Shown: piece after piece, positions 37,998 to 46,672 of the stretch
How positions within the stretch are numbered: position 1 is the first letter of the stretch
How the letters are laid out: every line of letters starts with the position of its first letter
From: an uncultured Victivallis sp.
Lineage (GTDB): Bacteria; Verrucomicrobiota; Lentisphaeria; Victivallales; Victivallaceae
Assembly (NCBI RefSeq): GCF_944391105.1
Contig: NZ_CALXSK010000016.1
Location: forward strand, 1-64,000
Direction: 5' to 3'
Length of the DNA: 64,000 nucleotides
Program-made: the position numbers and the translations under genes
The notes under the pieces: generated by a model
Seen by the model: only the letters and a program-made list of their open reading frames with translations
The model's database searches: none
What the model was told of the DNA's origin: nothing

Positions 37998-38026
37998 TCT
38001 CCCAAACTTATTTTTTTGCCCAGTGA

Positions 38027-38042
38027 ATTAGGCTGAACTAAT
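38027..38042. promoter_or_regulatory. Downstream operator of the Hmu-like operon
   Basis: ATTAG-GCTGAA-CTAAT lies about 22 bases downstream of the expected transcription start and before the AAAGGA ribosome site. Its arms are identical to the upstream site while the centre differs, which points to dimer binding to the arms. Confidence 0.6.
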
Positions 38043-38067
38043 CATCACAAAAAAAGGAAATTCTATC

Positions 38068-38877
38068 ATGACACACCCTGAACTCCCTGTCAAGCCGGAA
38101 ATAATCCGGGGAAAGAAAAATTTTACACTTATTGAACTTCTGGTTGTGATAGCGATCATTGGGATTCTCGCAAGCATGCTGCTGCCGGCGTTGAATCAGG
38201 CGCGGGAACGGGGACGGGCGACCTCCTGCCTGAACGGGCTGAAACAGCTGACAGCGGCGAACATCATGTACACGGCCGACAATGAAGTCTACGTAAAGGT
38301 GCGTGCGGGAAAGAGTTCGACAACCTACTGGTACGGAGTGAACAGCGCCGGCGGGATGGGAGGGAGCGGCGGCCATTACGACTATACGGCCGGGCCGCTG
38401 TTCCCCTATTACGGCAGTACACCGCGGGCGATCATCTGCCCGACGTTCGCGGCGACGGCGGGACTGCAGACCGGCGATATGACGAAGATGGATTCTCTCG
38501 GCGGCTACGGTTACTCCTGCCGGAAATATTCGACAAAGGCATACTTTCAAGGTCAGATCAGCAACGGAGTGACGAAACCGGCGAAAGTGAAGAATCCGAC
38601 GGAGACCGTGATGTTCGGAGACAGCCAGATCCAGGCGGATAACGTCACCGGGCCGATCCTCTGTCCATACGGTTACGGAATGGGTCATACGAACGGAACG
38701 ACGGGTTTCCGCCATCAGCGCAGAGCGAACATCTCCTGGGCGGACGGACATGTCACGTCGGAACTGTTCAGCGATGGCGACGCGGTCAATCTCTACGGCT
38801 GTTTCCGTGATCCGGACGAAAACGAAAAATATTTCAACCACCTCTATCCAGACTCCATCGAACTCATTGAAATATAA
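38068..38877 (+). CDS. Prepilin-like protein heading the Hmu-like operon
   Basis: The 269-residue product has an 18-residue leader, then [27 protein letters not shown] with Glu at +5 intact. The leader [17 protein letters not shown] is longer than in the other prepilins. The C-terminal domain ends with [16 protein letters not shown], the H-x9-DG motif. AAAGGA precedes the start. Being the first gene after a metal-box-like promoter and in front of heme-dechelatase-type genes, it may be a surface component of heme or metal uptake, in place of the HmuY hemophore of Bacteroidota. That role is inference. Confidence 0.9.
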   Translation: MTHPELPVKPEIIRGKKNFTLIELLVVIAIIGILASMLLPALNQARERGRATSCLNGLKQLTAANIMYTADNEVYVKVRAGKSSTTYWYGVNSAGGMGGSGGHYDYTAGPLFPYYGSTPRAIICPTFAATAGLQTGDMTKMDSLGGYGYSCRKYSTKAYFQGQISNGVTKPAKVKNPTETVMFGDSQIQADNVTGPILCPYGYGMGHTNGTTGFRHQRRANISWADGHVTSELFSDGDAVNLYGCFRDPDENEKYFNHLYPDSIELIEI

Positions 38878-38888
38878 GGAAAAACACA

Positions 38889-39326
38889 ATGTCAAACGCA
38901 AAGAAAACCGGTACAATACTGTTTCTCCTGATCGGGGTTGCCGTCGTGATTCACGCATTTTCGACGGATCGAACGCCGGAGGAGTTCCGGTTGCGCGAAC
39001 TCTCCCCGGAAGAACACGCCGAAGCGGACAAATTCATCGAAACGCTTTCCGGATATGCCAGAAAAGGAGCGGCAGCGGAATTTGCCCGGCACTGCGAAGA
39101 TCCGCGCGCCCGGAAGACCGCGAGCTCCTGGTACGCCATGCGGAAATTCAGCTCGTCGGAAACTCATCTGACCGGAATCCACAGTTATGAAGCGAAACCG
39201 GAGCGATGCCGTCTCCATCTGGAAAATGCGCGGGGCGAAATCGGTACGGCGATCTGCCGCCGGGCAAACGACGGCAGCTGGAAATTTCTCTCCTTCACCT
39301 TCGTCACACCCGAGGAGAATCAATGA
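38889..39326 (+). CDS. Small membrane-anchored protein of the Hmu-like operon
   Basis: The 145-residue product has one N-terminal membrane segment (TGTILFLLIGVAVVIHAF) and a soluble domain of about 115 residues. That domain includes RHCEDPRARKTASSWYAMRKF and ends in DGSWKFLSFTFVTPEENQ, suggesting a small mixed alpha/beta fold. It contains several His and Cys residues but no clear binding motif. It starts 11 bases after the prepilin stop with AAGGA upstream. Family not recognised. Confidence 0.75.
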   Translation: MSNAKKTGTILFLLIGVAVVIHAFSTDRTPEEFRLRELSPEEHAEADKFIETLSGYARKGAAAEFARHCEDPRARKTASSWYAMRKFSSSETHLTGIHSYEAKPERCRLHLENARGEIGTAICRRANDGSWKFLSFTFVTPEENQ

Positions 39327-39354
39327 ATCAAAAATATCTGGAGGATAGAATCTT

Positions 39355-40065
39355 ATGACGCTGTTTCTCTCCGCAGTCCTCGCTGCGGCGGCGTTTTTGA
39401 GTTTCTGTAAACTCGCCCTGCTGCCGCGGCGCTGGGAGTTTCTGACGGCGGCGCTGCTCATCCCGCTGCCGTTCCTCTTCGAGGAGCGGATCGCACAAAC
39501 GAGCCTCGCGGCGGTGACGGCCTCGCTCTCCGGAGCGGCGAGGCTGGAAAACTGGTGCGCGCTGGTCGTCATACAGGAGCTGTTTTCGCTGATCGCCGGA
39601 ATCTCTCTGCTGGCGGAATACGAATCCGGAGAACCGCTCAAACGCTGGAAGTTCCCGGCATTTCTGCCGTCGGCACTGCTTCCGGCGGGAGCGCTCTATC
39701 TGCAGATGCGGTTGTTCAACGAGTTTCCCGGTATGGAGTTTCGCCATATCACCTGGATCCTCGCCGCAGCACTGCCCGCGGGCGGAATCGCGACAACCGA
39801 ACTGATCCGTCTGATGCGACGCGACCGGGAAGCCCGGATTCTTTTCGCATTGCACGCGGAATGGGTTCTGCTGCTGGGCGCGGTGTTTCTGCCGGTTGCG
39901 GCGACCGCCCGGCTGATTCCCGCCGCCGGAGAAGAAACGCTCTCCGAACCGCTTGCGGTCTTCGGACTCCTCGCCGTCCCGGTGCTTCTGAGTATGATCG
40001 TCTTTGCCATTTGGTTCAACTATAAAAGGAAAAAATGTCATGTCAACCGTCACTCAAATTCTTAA
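39355..40065 (+). CDS. Polytopic membrane protein of the Hmu-like operon
   Basis: The 236-residue product has six to seven hydrophobic helices: an N-terminal pair, VVIQELFSLIAGISLL, then three to four in the C-terminal half ending in VPVLLSMIVFAIWFNYKRKK. GGAGG lies about eleven bases before the start. Its 3' end overlaps the ExbB-type gene by 26 bases. Small polytopic proteins occur next to CobN/ExbB/DUF2149 modules (HmuV-like position), but I cannot confirm homology. It may complete the membrane complex. Confidence 0.75.
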   Translation: MTLFLSAVLAAAAFLSFCKLALLPRRWEFLTAALLIPLPFLFEERIAQTSLAAVTASLSGAARLENWCALVVIQELFSLIAGISLLAEYESGEPLKRWKFPAFLPSALLPAGALYLQMRLFNEFPGMEFRHITWILAAALPAGGIATTELIRLMRRDREARILFALHAEWVLLLGAVFLPVAATARLIPAAGEETLSEPLAVFGLLAVPVLLSMIVFAIWFNYKRKKCHVNRHSNS

Positions 40066-40630
40066 CTGGATTTCGAACAGTTTGCTTCTGCCGGTCATTG
40101 TGCTGCTGCTGGCGGCGATGATCGCGTCTCTCGTCTCGCTGGGAGGGTTCTTCTCGGCCTATCTCATTCTGCTTCAGCAGCGCAGGAAACGCAATGAACT
40201 CCTGAGGCGGATTCGAACTTCGCCCGGCGTCGACACGGCCGATTTCGACGAGGGGAGCATCTTCGGCTGCCATCTCGCGGAACTGGACGCTCTCGGCTGG
40301 AACGAGCTTGAATGCGAGAAGAGAATCGCCGAAATCCAGCAGGGATATGAACGGGAACTCGAACGTGCGAAATTTCTGACCAAGGTCGGCCCGATGCTCG
40401 GACTCATGGGGACGCTCATTCCAATGGGTCCGGCGCTCGCGGGACTTGCCTCCGGAGACATCAACTCCATGGCGTACAACATGCAGATCGCCTTTGCCAC
40501 CACGGTGGTCGGATGCCTCGTGGCGGGGATCGGGCTGCTGGTTTACTCGGTCAAACGCCACTGGTTCGCGGAGGAAATCTCGAATCTGCAATATGTCCTT
40601 GACCGCCGTCTTGAGGAAGCCGACCGATGA
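40040..40630 (+). CDS. MotA/TolQ/ExbB-type proton channel
   Basis: The 196-residue product starts at MSTVTQ with AAAGGA upstream. It has one N-terminal helix (LLLPVIVLLLAAMIASLVSLGGFFSAYLI), a cytosolic region rich in Glu and Arg, and a C-terminal pair of helices with KVGPMLGLMGTLIPMGPALAGLASGDI and AFATTVVGCLVAGIGLLVY. The GPMLGLMGTLIP and AFATTVVG motifs define the MotA/TolQ/ExbB family. It overlaps the DUF2149 gene by ATGA. It probably uses the ion gradient to power the CobN/HmuS-like partner. Confidence 0.92.
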   Translation: MSTVTQILNWISNSLLLPVIVLLLAAMIASLVSLGGFFSAYLILLQQRRKRNELLRRIRTSPGVDTADFDEGSIFGCHLAELDALGWNELECEKRIAEIQQGYERELERAKFLTKVGPMLGLMGTLIPMGPALAGLASGDINSMAYNMQIAFATTVVGCLVAGIGLLVYSVKRHWFAEEISNLQYVLDRRLEEADR

Positions 40631-40965
40631 AAAAGCGCCGTTACAACGACCTCTTCCGGGATGAAGATGAAGTCGATCCGCGTTCGAGCCTCATGAATCT
40701 CTTCGATGCGGCGATGGTCTTCGCCGTCGCCTTGATGGTCGCATTCGCCATCCAGAGCCGCATGACGGAATTTCTGACCGCCGAGGACGCGACCTTCGTC
40801 AAAAACGCGGGAACTCCCGATATGGAAATCATCGTCAAGAAGGACAACAAAGTCACCCGTTACAAATCCGAAAAAAGCGAAGGCTCCGGCCGCGGTCAGC
40901 GCGTCGGCATCGCCTACCGCCTCGAATCCGGCGAGGTCATCTACGTTCCGGAAGGAGACAATTGA
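40627..40965 (+). CDS. DUF2149 protein, ExbD-like partner
   Basis: The 112-residue product has a short cytosolic N-terminus (MKKRRYNDLFRDEDEVDPRSS), one membrane helix (LMNLFDAAMVFAVALMVAFAI) with an Asp at its start, and a small extracytoplasmic domain. The LFDAAMVFAVAL signature is typical of DUF2149, which accompanies ExbB-type channels and CobN-like proteins in heme and metal loci. The membrane Asp may serve in proton coupling as in ExbD, which is inference. It lies between the channel (ATGA overlap) and the CobN-like gene (3-base gap). Confidence 0.88.
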   Translation: MKKRRYNDLFRDEDEVDPRSSLMNLFDAAMVFAVALMVAFAIQSRMTEFLTAEDATFVKNAGTPDMEIIVKKDNKVTRYKSEKSEGSGRGQRVGIAYRLESGEVIYVPEGDN

Positions 40966-40968
40966 ACC

Positions 40969-43900
40969 ATGCGAAAATGGAATCGGAACTATTTTGCGCT
41001 CGCAGCAGCGATCGCTCTCATTGCCGCAGCATTCGGCATTTACCACCACTACGGATCGGAAACCCGGGTCGCATTCGTAAACTACCCGGAATACATTCTC
41101 GCTCCGCTGCTCGATCAGGAGATCAATCCCGCGATCCGCGTCGACGCGCTGAAGTGGACGGAGAAAAGCGGCGAAGAGCTGAAGAATTACGACTTCATCC
41201 TCTTCTTCGGCATGGGACTGAACTTCACGGAAGAGCAGCAGCTGCTTCTCGCGAACCTGAAAAAGCCGGTCTATACAACCGCGTCGACCCGGCAGGAGAC
41301 CGCGCTGAGCACTCTGACGGAACAACAGCGCGGAACTCTCGCGGAATATCTCTCCGGAGGCAAAAAGAACTTCCGGCGAATGCTCGACTTCATCCGTTAC
41401 GATGTCGACGGCAAACGGATCAACGCCCCGAAGCCGGAGCCGCCCGAAAAACCGGAGTACCGCCCCTTCTTCCACATCGCCGAGGAGGATGCGTTCAAAA
41501 GTTACCGGGAGTACCTTGCCTGGTATCAGAAGAGCGGCCGCCACAAGCCGGATGCCGCGACGGTGTGCATCCTCTCCGGCAACGGCGGCGGTGCGATTGA
41601 AGAGCTGATCGGCGCGTTGGAGAAGAAAGGGCTCAATGTCGTCGGCATCAGCGGGATGCGGGGGCTTGAACCGATCTTCGGCGAAGTCCGGCCCGACCTC
41701 GTCATCTACCAGCCGCACGGCCGTCTCGGGGAGAAAACCGTCGAACTTCTGAAGAAACACAACGTCCCGCTCCTCTGCCCGATCAAGGTCAACGCCCCTT
41801 ACGAAGAGTATCTGCGCGACCAGCGCGGCATGACCGGCGGCATGCTGAGCCAGAGCATCACGATGCCGGAGCTCGACGGCGGCGCGGTTCCCTATGTTCT
41901 CTCGGCGCTCTTCCGCAACCGGCGCGGACTCTATGAGTTCCGCATGATTCCGGAGCGGCTCGAACGGTTCGCGGAACTCGTGAAGAAAACCACGGACCTG
42001 AAACGCAAACCGAACGCCGACAAGAAGATCGCGATCATCTACTACGGCTCCGTCGGCAAAGAGGCAGCCACCGCTGGGCTCGGCGTTGCGGAATCGGTGC
42101 TGAACGTGCTGAAACGCCTGCAGGCCGAAGGCTACACCACCGGCCCCCTCCCCGAAAACGCCGAGGAGCTGAATCGCGAAATCGAAGCGGGGAAAGCCGC
42201 TTTCGGCACCAACGCCGGAGTCGTGCAAGGCGCAGAGAATCCACCGCGCGTCCAGAGCGTCACGATCACGCCGGAGGAGTACCGCGCCTGGGTTGCGAAG
42301 AGCATGCCCGCCGATCTCTATCAGACGGTCGTGGAACGGTACGGCGAATTCCCCGGGAAATCGTTCCGCACCCCGGAGGGGAACATGAAACTCGGGCGGA
42401 TCCGGTTCGGCAACATCATCCTGATGCCGCAGTCGCTCCCCGGCGAGGGCGAGGAGGAGAGCAAACTCATCCACGGCGTCAAAATGTCGCCGCCGCACAC
42501 CTACATCGCGACTTATCTCTATATCCGATACGGATTCCATGCCGATGCGATGATGCACTTCGGCACTCACGGCAGTCTCGAATTCACGCCGTGGAAGCAG
42601 GTGGCGCTCTCAAGTTACGACTGGCCGGACGTGCTTGCGAGCGGGATTCCACATTATTATTTGTACATCATCAACAACATCGGGGAGGCGCAAATTGCCA
42701 AGCGCCGCAGTTACGCCACCATGGTGAGCCATCTGACCGCCCCCTTCATGCAGGCCGACGGCTACGGTGCGCTCACGCAGCTGCACGAAAAACTCGACCA
42801 GCTCGAAACCGCGGAAAACGCCATGCTCAAAGCCGAGTATGTGAAGTCCATCGTCGAAATCGCCACTAAGGAGCATTACGACCGTGACCTCAAACTCTCC
42901 GCCGGATTCGCTTCCGGAAAGCCGACGGAAGAGGACTTCAGCAAACTGCACAACTTCCTGCACGAGATCCAGGATGCGAAGGTCAATCGCGGCATGTATG
43001 TCATCGGCCGCCCCTACACGCCGGAAGAGGCGGATGAAACCGCCCGTCTCATGACCGTCGACGCCATCGCGGACGCGCTCTTCAAAGCCGATCTCGAAGC
43101 AGGAAAGGTGACGGAGGAACAGCGAAAAGATCTCCACTTTTTCACTCGGCACTACCTGGCTCAGGCACATGAGCGAGCCCGGGAAGCGCTGAAGAATCCG
43201 GAGAAATTCAAACGCGTCTCCTCCCCACCCCCTGTACCTTCCGCCCCCCATCCGTCGGCAGAAACCGATGAGATGCGCCGCATGATGCAGAGCGGCAAAC
43301 TCCCCGACGGCCGCGACATCCCGCCGGAGATGATGGCCGCCATGAAAAAAATGCGCGGTGACGGAACAATGCGCCGGACTCCGGCAGCGGCACCGAAAAT
43401 GAAACCGCAGCCGGAGGAGATCACATTCCGCGCCCGCGCCGATCTGCTGAAATCGACTCCGGCGGAACTCGATGCGATTGTCAACGCCTTCAACGGCGGT
43501 TATCTTGCCGCCACCTCCGGCGGCGACCCGGTTCTGAATCCGGATACAGTCCCGACCGGGAAAAATCTCTACGGCATCGACCCGGAACGGACCCCGACCC
43601 GTGAAAGCTACGCCGTCGGCCGGCAGCTCGCGGAAGCGCTCATCGCCGAAAAACTCAAAACCACCGGCGAATATCCGAAAAAAGTCGGCTTCTCGCTCTG
43701 GGGCGGGGAGTTCATTCGCACGCAGGGAACGAACATCGGGGAGATTTTCTTCCTGCTCGGCGTCGAACCGATCTGGGATTCGCGCGGCCGGGTGCAGGAC
43801 GTGCGGCTCATCCCGATGTCGGAACTCAAACGCCCGCGTATCGATGTGGTGATCCAGACTTCCGGCCAGTTCCGGGGCGCTGCGACCAGCCGCATGCGCC

Positions 43901-45042
43901 TCATCGACAAGGCGGTGCGCCTCGCGGCAACTGATCCGGAGGGTGAATTCGGAAACTTCGTGCGCGAAGGATCCCTGGCTGTCGTCAAAGCGCTGATCGC
44001 CAACGGCATGTCGCCGGAGGAGGCGAAGTCGTACAGCCATGCCCGGCTCTTCGGCGGCGTGAACGGCAACTTCGGTCCGGGCGCCACCGGCATGGTGCAG
44101 AACAGCGGGAAATGGGAAGACACCCGAGAGATCGCTGAACTCTATCTCAACAACATGGGGGCGCTCTACACGGAGGAGCACTGGGGAGAACATGTCGGCG
44201 GCGTTTTCCAGGCCGCACTCGAAAACACCGACACGGTCGTACAGTCACGCTCGTCGAACAGCTGGGGGCCGCTCTCGCTCGACCACGTCTATGAGTTCAC
44301 CGGGGGACTGAGTCTGGCGGCGCGCCATGTGACCGGCAAAGATCCCGGCGCCTACTTCAACGATCTGCGCACGCCGGGCCGCGCCCGGGTTCAGGAGGCC
44401 GGCGAGGCCGCCATGGTCGAGGCGCGCAGCACGGTGCTGAACCCGAAGTACATCAGGGAGATGATGAAAGAGGGAGCTCCCGCGACCGGCAGCTTCGTCG
44501 AAGTGTTTCGCAACAGCTTCGGCTGGGAGGTCATGAAACCGGGTCTGCTGGAAGATCATCTCTGGCAGGAGTACAAGGAGGTCTACATCGACGACAAGCT
44601 CGGGCTTGAAATACGCAAGTTTTTCGAAGACAACAATCCGGCTGCGCTTCAGGAGATGACTTCCGTCATGCTTGAGACGGTCCGCAAGGGGTACTGGAAG
44701 GCTGACGCCGAAACCGTCCGGCAGCTCGCCGAAACCCACGTCGAACTCATGGAAAAGTTCGATCTGCCCCCGACCCGCAACGAAAAACTGCGCGAGATGA
44801 TCCGGGAACAGCTCAAAGACCCCGAACTGCGCCGCACATACGAGCAGCAGATCGCCCACGCTCTCGACCGGCAGAAGAGAGAGGTCGAGGAGGTCAGCGG
44901 ACAAAAACTCAAAGAGGAGACGATCGAGCCGCCGAAACCGGACGAAGGCGACCGCCGTGCCGCAACGGGCGTGATTCTCGGAATCATCATCGTCGCGCTG
45001 CTCGCAGTCATCCTCGGGCACCGACGCAGGAAGCGGTTCTGA
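40969..45042 (+). CDS. CobN/HmuS-like membrane-anchored chelatase, probable anaerobic heme dechelatase
   Basis: The 1357-residue protein has a membrane helix at each end (FALAAAIALIAAAFGIYHHY; TGVILGIIIVALLAVILG). Cobaltochelatase cobN signatures lie between: MMHFGTHGSLEFTPWKQ, SGIPHYYLYIINNIGEAQIAKRR, ARLFGGVNGNFGPGATGMV, EEHWGEHVGGVFQAALE and SSNSWGPLSLDHVYEFTGG. Soluble CobN lacks such terminal anchors, whereas HmuS proteins of heme-uptake operons are membrane-bound, co-occur with ExbB-type channels and DUF2149, and release iron from heme. No cobalamin genes lie nearby, so HmuS-like function is favoured. A Pro/Met-rich linker lies around residues 745-810 (SSPPPVPSAPHPSAE). GGAAGGAG precedes the start. 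Confidence 0.88.
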   Translation: MRKWNRNYFALAAAIALIAAAFGIYHHYGSETRVAFVNYPEYILAPLLDQEINPAIRVDALKWTEKSGEELKNYDFILFFGMGLNFTEEQQLLLANLKKPVYTTASTRQETALSTLTEQQRGTLAEYLSGGKKNFRRMLDFIRYDVDGKRINAPKPEPPEKPEYRPFFHIAEEDAFKSYREYLAWYQKSGRHKPDAATVCILSGNGGGAIEELIGALEKKGLNVVGISGMRGLEPIFGEVRPDLVIYQPHGRLGEKTVELLKKHNVPLLCPIKVNAPYEEYLRDQRGMTGGMLSQSITMPELDGGAVPYVLSALFRNRRGLYEFRMIPERLERFAELVKKTTDLKRKPNADKKIAIIYYGSVGKEAATAGLGVAESVLNVLKRLQAEGYTTGPLPENAEELNREIEAGKAAFGTNAGVVQGAENPPRVQSVTITPEEYRAWVAKSMPADLYQTVVERYGEFPGKSFRTPEGNMKLGRIRFGNIILMPQSLPGEGEEESKLIHGVKMSPPHTYIATYLYIRYGFHADAMMHFGTHGSLEFTPWKQVALSSYDWPDVLASGIPHYYLYIINNIGEAQIAKRRSYATMVSHLTAPFMQADGYGALTQLHEKLDQLETAENAMLKAEYVKSIVEIATKEHYDRDLKLSAGFASGKPTEEDFSKLHNFLHEIQDAKVNRGMYVIGRPYTPEEADETARLMTVDAIADALFKADLEAGKVTEEQRKDLHFFTRHYLAQAHERAREALKNPEKFKRVSSPPPVPSAPHPSAETDEMRRMMQSGKLPDGRDIPPEMMAAMKKMRGDGTMRRTPAAAPKMKPQPEEITFRARADLLKSTPAELDAIVNAFNGGYLAATSGGDPVLNPDTVPTGKNLYGIDPERTPTRESYAVGRQLAEALIAEKLKTTGEYPKKVGFSLWGGEFIRTQGTNIGEIFFLLGVEPIWDSRGRVQDVRLIPMSELKRPRIDVVIQTSGQFRGAATSRMRLIDKAVRLAATDPEGEFGNFVREGSLAVVKALIANGMSPEEAKSYSHARLFGGVNGNFGPGATGMVQNSGKWEDTREIAELYLNNMGALYTEEHWGEHVGGVFQAALENTDTVVQSRSSNSWGPLSLDHVYEFTGGLSLAARHVTGKDPGAYFNDLRTPGRARVQEAGEAAMVEARSTVLNPKYIREMMKEGAPATGSFVEVFRNSFGWEVMKPGLLEDHLWQEYKEVYIDDKLGLEIRKFFEDNNPAALQEMTSVMLETVRKGYWKADAETVRQLAETHVELMEKFDLPPTRNEKLREMIREQLKDPELRRTYEQQIAHALDRQKREVEEVSGQKLKEETIEPPKPDEGDRRAATGVILGIIIVALLAVILGHRRRKRF

Positions 45043-45064
45043 CGCGTCCCGTCACTCCGGAAAT

Positions 45065-45104
45065 CCCCTCTCCTGCGGCATCGCGTTCCGCACGCGGAGA
45101 GGGG
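45065..45104. terminator. Hairpin between convergent genes
   Basis: CCCCTCTCC and GGAGAGGGG pair around an inner TGCGG/CCGCA stem. It lies between the stop of the CobN/HmuS-like gene and the stop of the convergent transporter gene. There is no long T-tract on either side, so it is a probable rather than certain terminator. Confidence 0.5.
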
Positions 45105-46472
45105 TCACTGCCCCGCTTCCGGGGCGGTGTATCCCTTTCTGCCACCACGCCGTTTCCATACGCGGTAGACCATGATAAGTCCGATCAGCCCGAGCCCGGT
45201 GAAGAGGAAATCCCAGACGAAAATAAAACGGTATCCGAACCAGTCGATGAATCTTCCTCCCGCCCCGTTGGCGATAATCAGGAAAATGGAGACGACCATC
45301 GCGTTCGCGGAGCAGAACTGCCCGTACTTCTGTCCGGGGAGCAGCGCGACGAACATCGGCAGCTTGCTCGCGGTCTGAATCACGTAAACCACGGCAATCA
45401 GGATTGAAACGATGAAGAATGACATGTAGTCCCAGACAAACAGAAACCCGAAAACATTGGCGCAGATGATGAGTACGGCGCCCGCAATGTAGGTTCGCAG
45501 CGGATGAAACCGGTCGACGAGGAATCCCATCAGGATCAGCAGGAAGAAGGAGATCACCATATTGACGCTCATGATGTTGCCGTACTGTTCAAACGAGAGT
45601 CCGAGTTCCTTGTTCGCAAAGAGGAAGTTGAACATGGTCCGGCAGATCATGGAGGCCTCGTTGCAGGCCATGGCGAGGAAGAACCAGCGATAGAACGGGA
45701 GGCTGAAACATTCGCGAAAATAGGTCACAATCATATTGTTCTTCTTCGGTTCCGGCGGCGGATACTCCCCCTCTTTCACGAAGAAGCACATCAGCAGAAA
45801 CGCAAGCAGATAAATGATTGCGATCCCGGTGAAGATCCACGACATGTGCTCGCCGGCATGTTTGAAGATGAAGCGCTGATAGATGAAGCCCGCAACCGTC
45901 CCGACCATGCGGAAGAGCGCCATGAATCTCCCCATGAACTGCTTCGGAACCACGTCCGCAAAGATGTAATAAAAGACCGAAGCGACGAACATGTTGAAGA
46001 ACTGGAATCCGATTGCAAACAACGTGATGCAGCCGAGAATCACCCCGGCCGTGGAGAATGTCCCGCCGAGGACGGCGTCGTTCAAAAAAGCGCCGATCTG
46101 GTCGCTCCACCCAAGCAGAATCAGAAACAATGTGACGAACGGACTCGCGAAAAACAGATACGGAATCCGCCTCCCCCACCGGGTGCGGGTCCGGTCGCTG
46201 CGCGTGCTCACAATCGGGTTGATGATCAAATTCAGCACCGCCGGAATGCTCCCGACAACGAGGCCGATGAGCATATTCGACGAACCGTGCTTTTCCATGA
46301 AGATCGGCAGCAGCGAAGGGATCAGCGTCTCCATGAGCGTGAAACAGAAATCCCCCCACAGCATCCAGATGAAGAGGTTCAAGAGACCGAACATCGTGTA
46401 TTTCAGCGTTCCGACCGTGTAGTATCTGCGGCCGTTTTCCATGAGGACGCCCTCGTCGCTTCCCGTTTTCAT
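45105..46472 (-). CDS. MFS-type sugar transporter (GPH-like)
   Basis: The product has 455 residues and 12 membrane helices. I start at MKTGSDEG (46472) because GGAGGAGGTGCGG lies directly upstream; an earlier in-frame ATG at 46496 lacks one. The first loop reads NPIVSTRSDRTRTRWGRRIPYL, the D-x5-R-x-G-RR/RP signature of glycoside-pentoside-hexuronide (GPH) and related MFS carriers. It is divergent from the GntR/LacI-type regulator and its promoter carries TGGACA-N-TGTCCA. It most likely imports the sugars released by the glycosidases at 47901-55597. Confidence 0.9.
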   Translation of the reverse strand: MKTGSDEGVLMENGRRYYTVGTLKYTMFGLLNLFIWMLWGDFCFTLMETLIPSLLPIFMEKHGSSNMLIGLVVGSIPAVLNLIINPIVSTRSDRTRTRWGRRIPYLFFASPFVTLFLILLGWSDQIGAFLNDAVLGGTFSTAGVILGCITLFAIGFQFFNMFVASVFYYIFADVVPKQFMGRFMALFRMVGTVAGFIYQRFIFKHAGEHMSWIFTGIAIIYLLAFLLMCFFVKEGEYPPPEPKKNNMIVTYFRECFSLPFYRWFFLAMACNEASMICRTMFNFLFANKELGLSFEQYGNIMSVNMVISFFLLILMGFLVDRFHPLRTYIAGAVLIICANVFGFLFVWDYMSFFIVSILIAVVYVIQTASKLPMFVALLPGQKYGQFCSANAMVVSIFLIIANGAGGRFIDWFGYRFIFVWDFLFTGLGLIGLIMVYRVWKRRGGRKGYTAPEAGQ

Positions 46473-46496
46473 CCGCACCTCCTCCGTCTGAAACAA

Positions 46497-46509
46497 TAGA
46501 TAGTGTCCA
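46497..46509. promoter_or_regulatory. Weak copy of the TGGACA-N-TGTCCA operator
   Basis: TAGATAGTGTCCA matches one arm fully and four of six bases of the other. It lies within the leader of the transporter gene, 29 bases from the strong copy centre to centre. Confidence 0.4.
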
Positions 46510-46525
46510 TTTTAAAACAAAACAC

Positions 46526-46538
46526 TGGACAATGTCCA
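46526..46538. promoter_or_regulatory. Operator TGGACA-A-TGTCCA at the transporter promoter
   Basis: A perfect inverted repeat with one central base, directly downstream of the -10 box of the minus-strand promoter, so a bound repressor would block initiation. The arms recur at 46596 and 47864. Confidence 0.8.
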
Positions 46539-46566
46539 TTATACTCTGTTTTTTCGCGGATGTCAA
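46538..46566 (-). promoter_or_regulatory. Consensus sigma70 promoter of the transporter gene
   Basis: On the minus strand TTGACA (46566-46561) and TATAAT (46543-46538) are exactly 17 bases apart, a full consensus match, immediately followed by the TGGACA-N-TGTCCA operator. Confidence 0.85.
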
Positions 46567-46595
46567 CCCCGGTTGATCAAAAAAACGAAAATTTC

Positions 46596-46608
46596 TGGAC
46601 AATGTCCA
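46596..46608. promoter_or_regulatory. Operator TGGACA-A-TGTCCA upstream of the regulator gene
   Basis: An identical copy of the operator, 65 bases before the regulator start and 70 bases from the copy at the transporter promoter. It suits autoregulation or looping. Confidence 0.75.
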
Positions 46609-46672
46609 CCAAAACAGATTGATTTTCATGAAAAAAAGAGTATTTTGAAAAGCGCAGCAGAAGGGGCAAATC

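Noticed and set aside
40969..45042. Calling the large chelatase-like gene a cobalamin-biosynthesis cobN
   Set aside because: It has membrane helices at both ends, ExbB-type and DUF2149 neighbours, and no cobalamin genes around it. The Hmu-type reading fits better.
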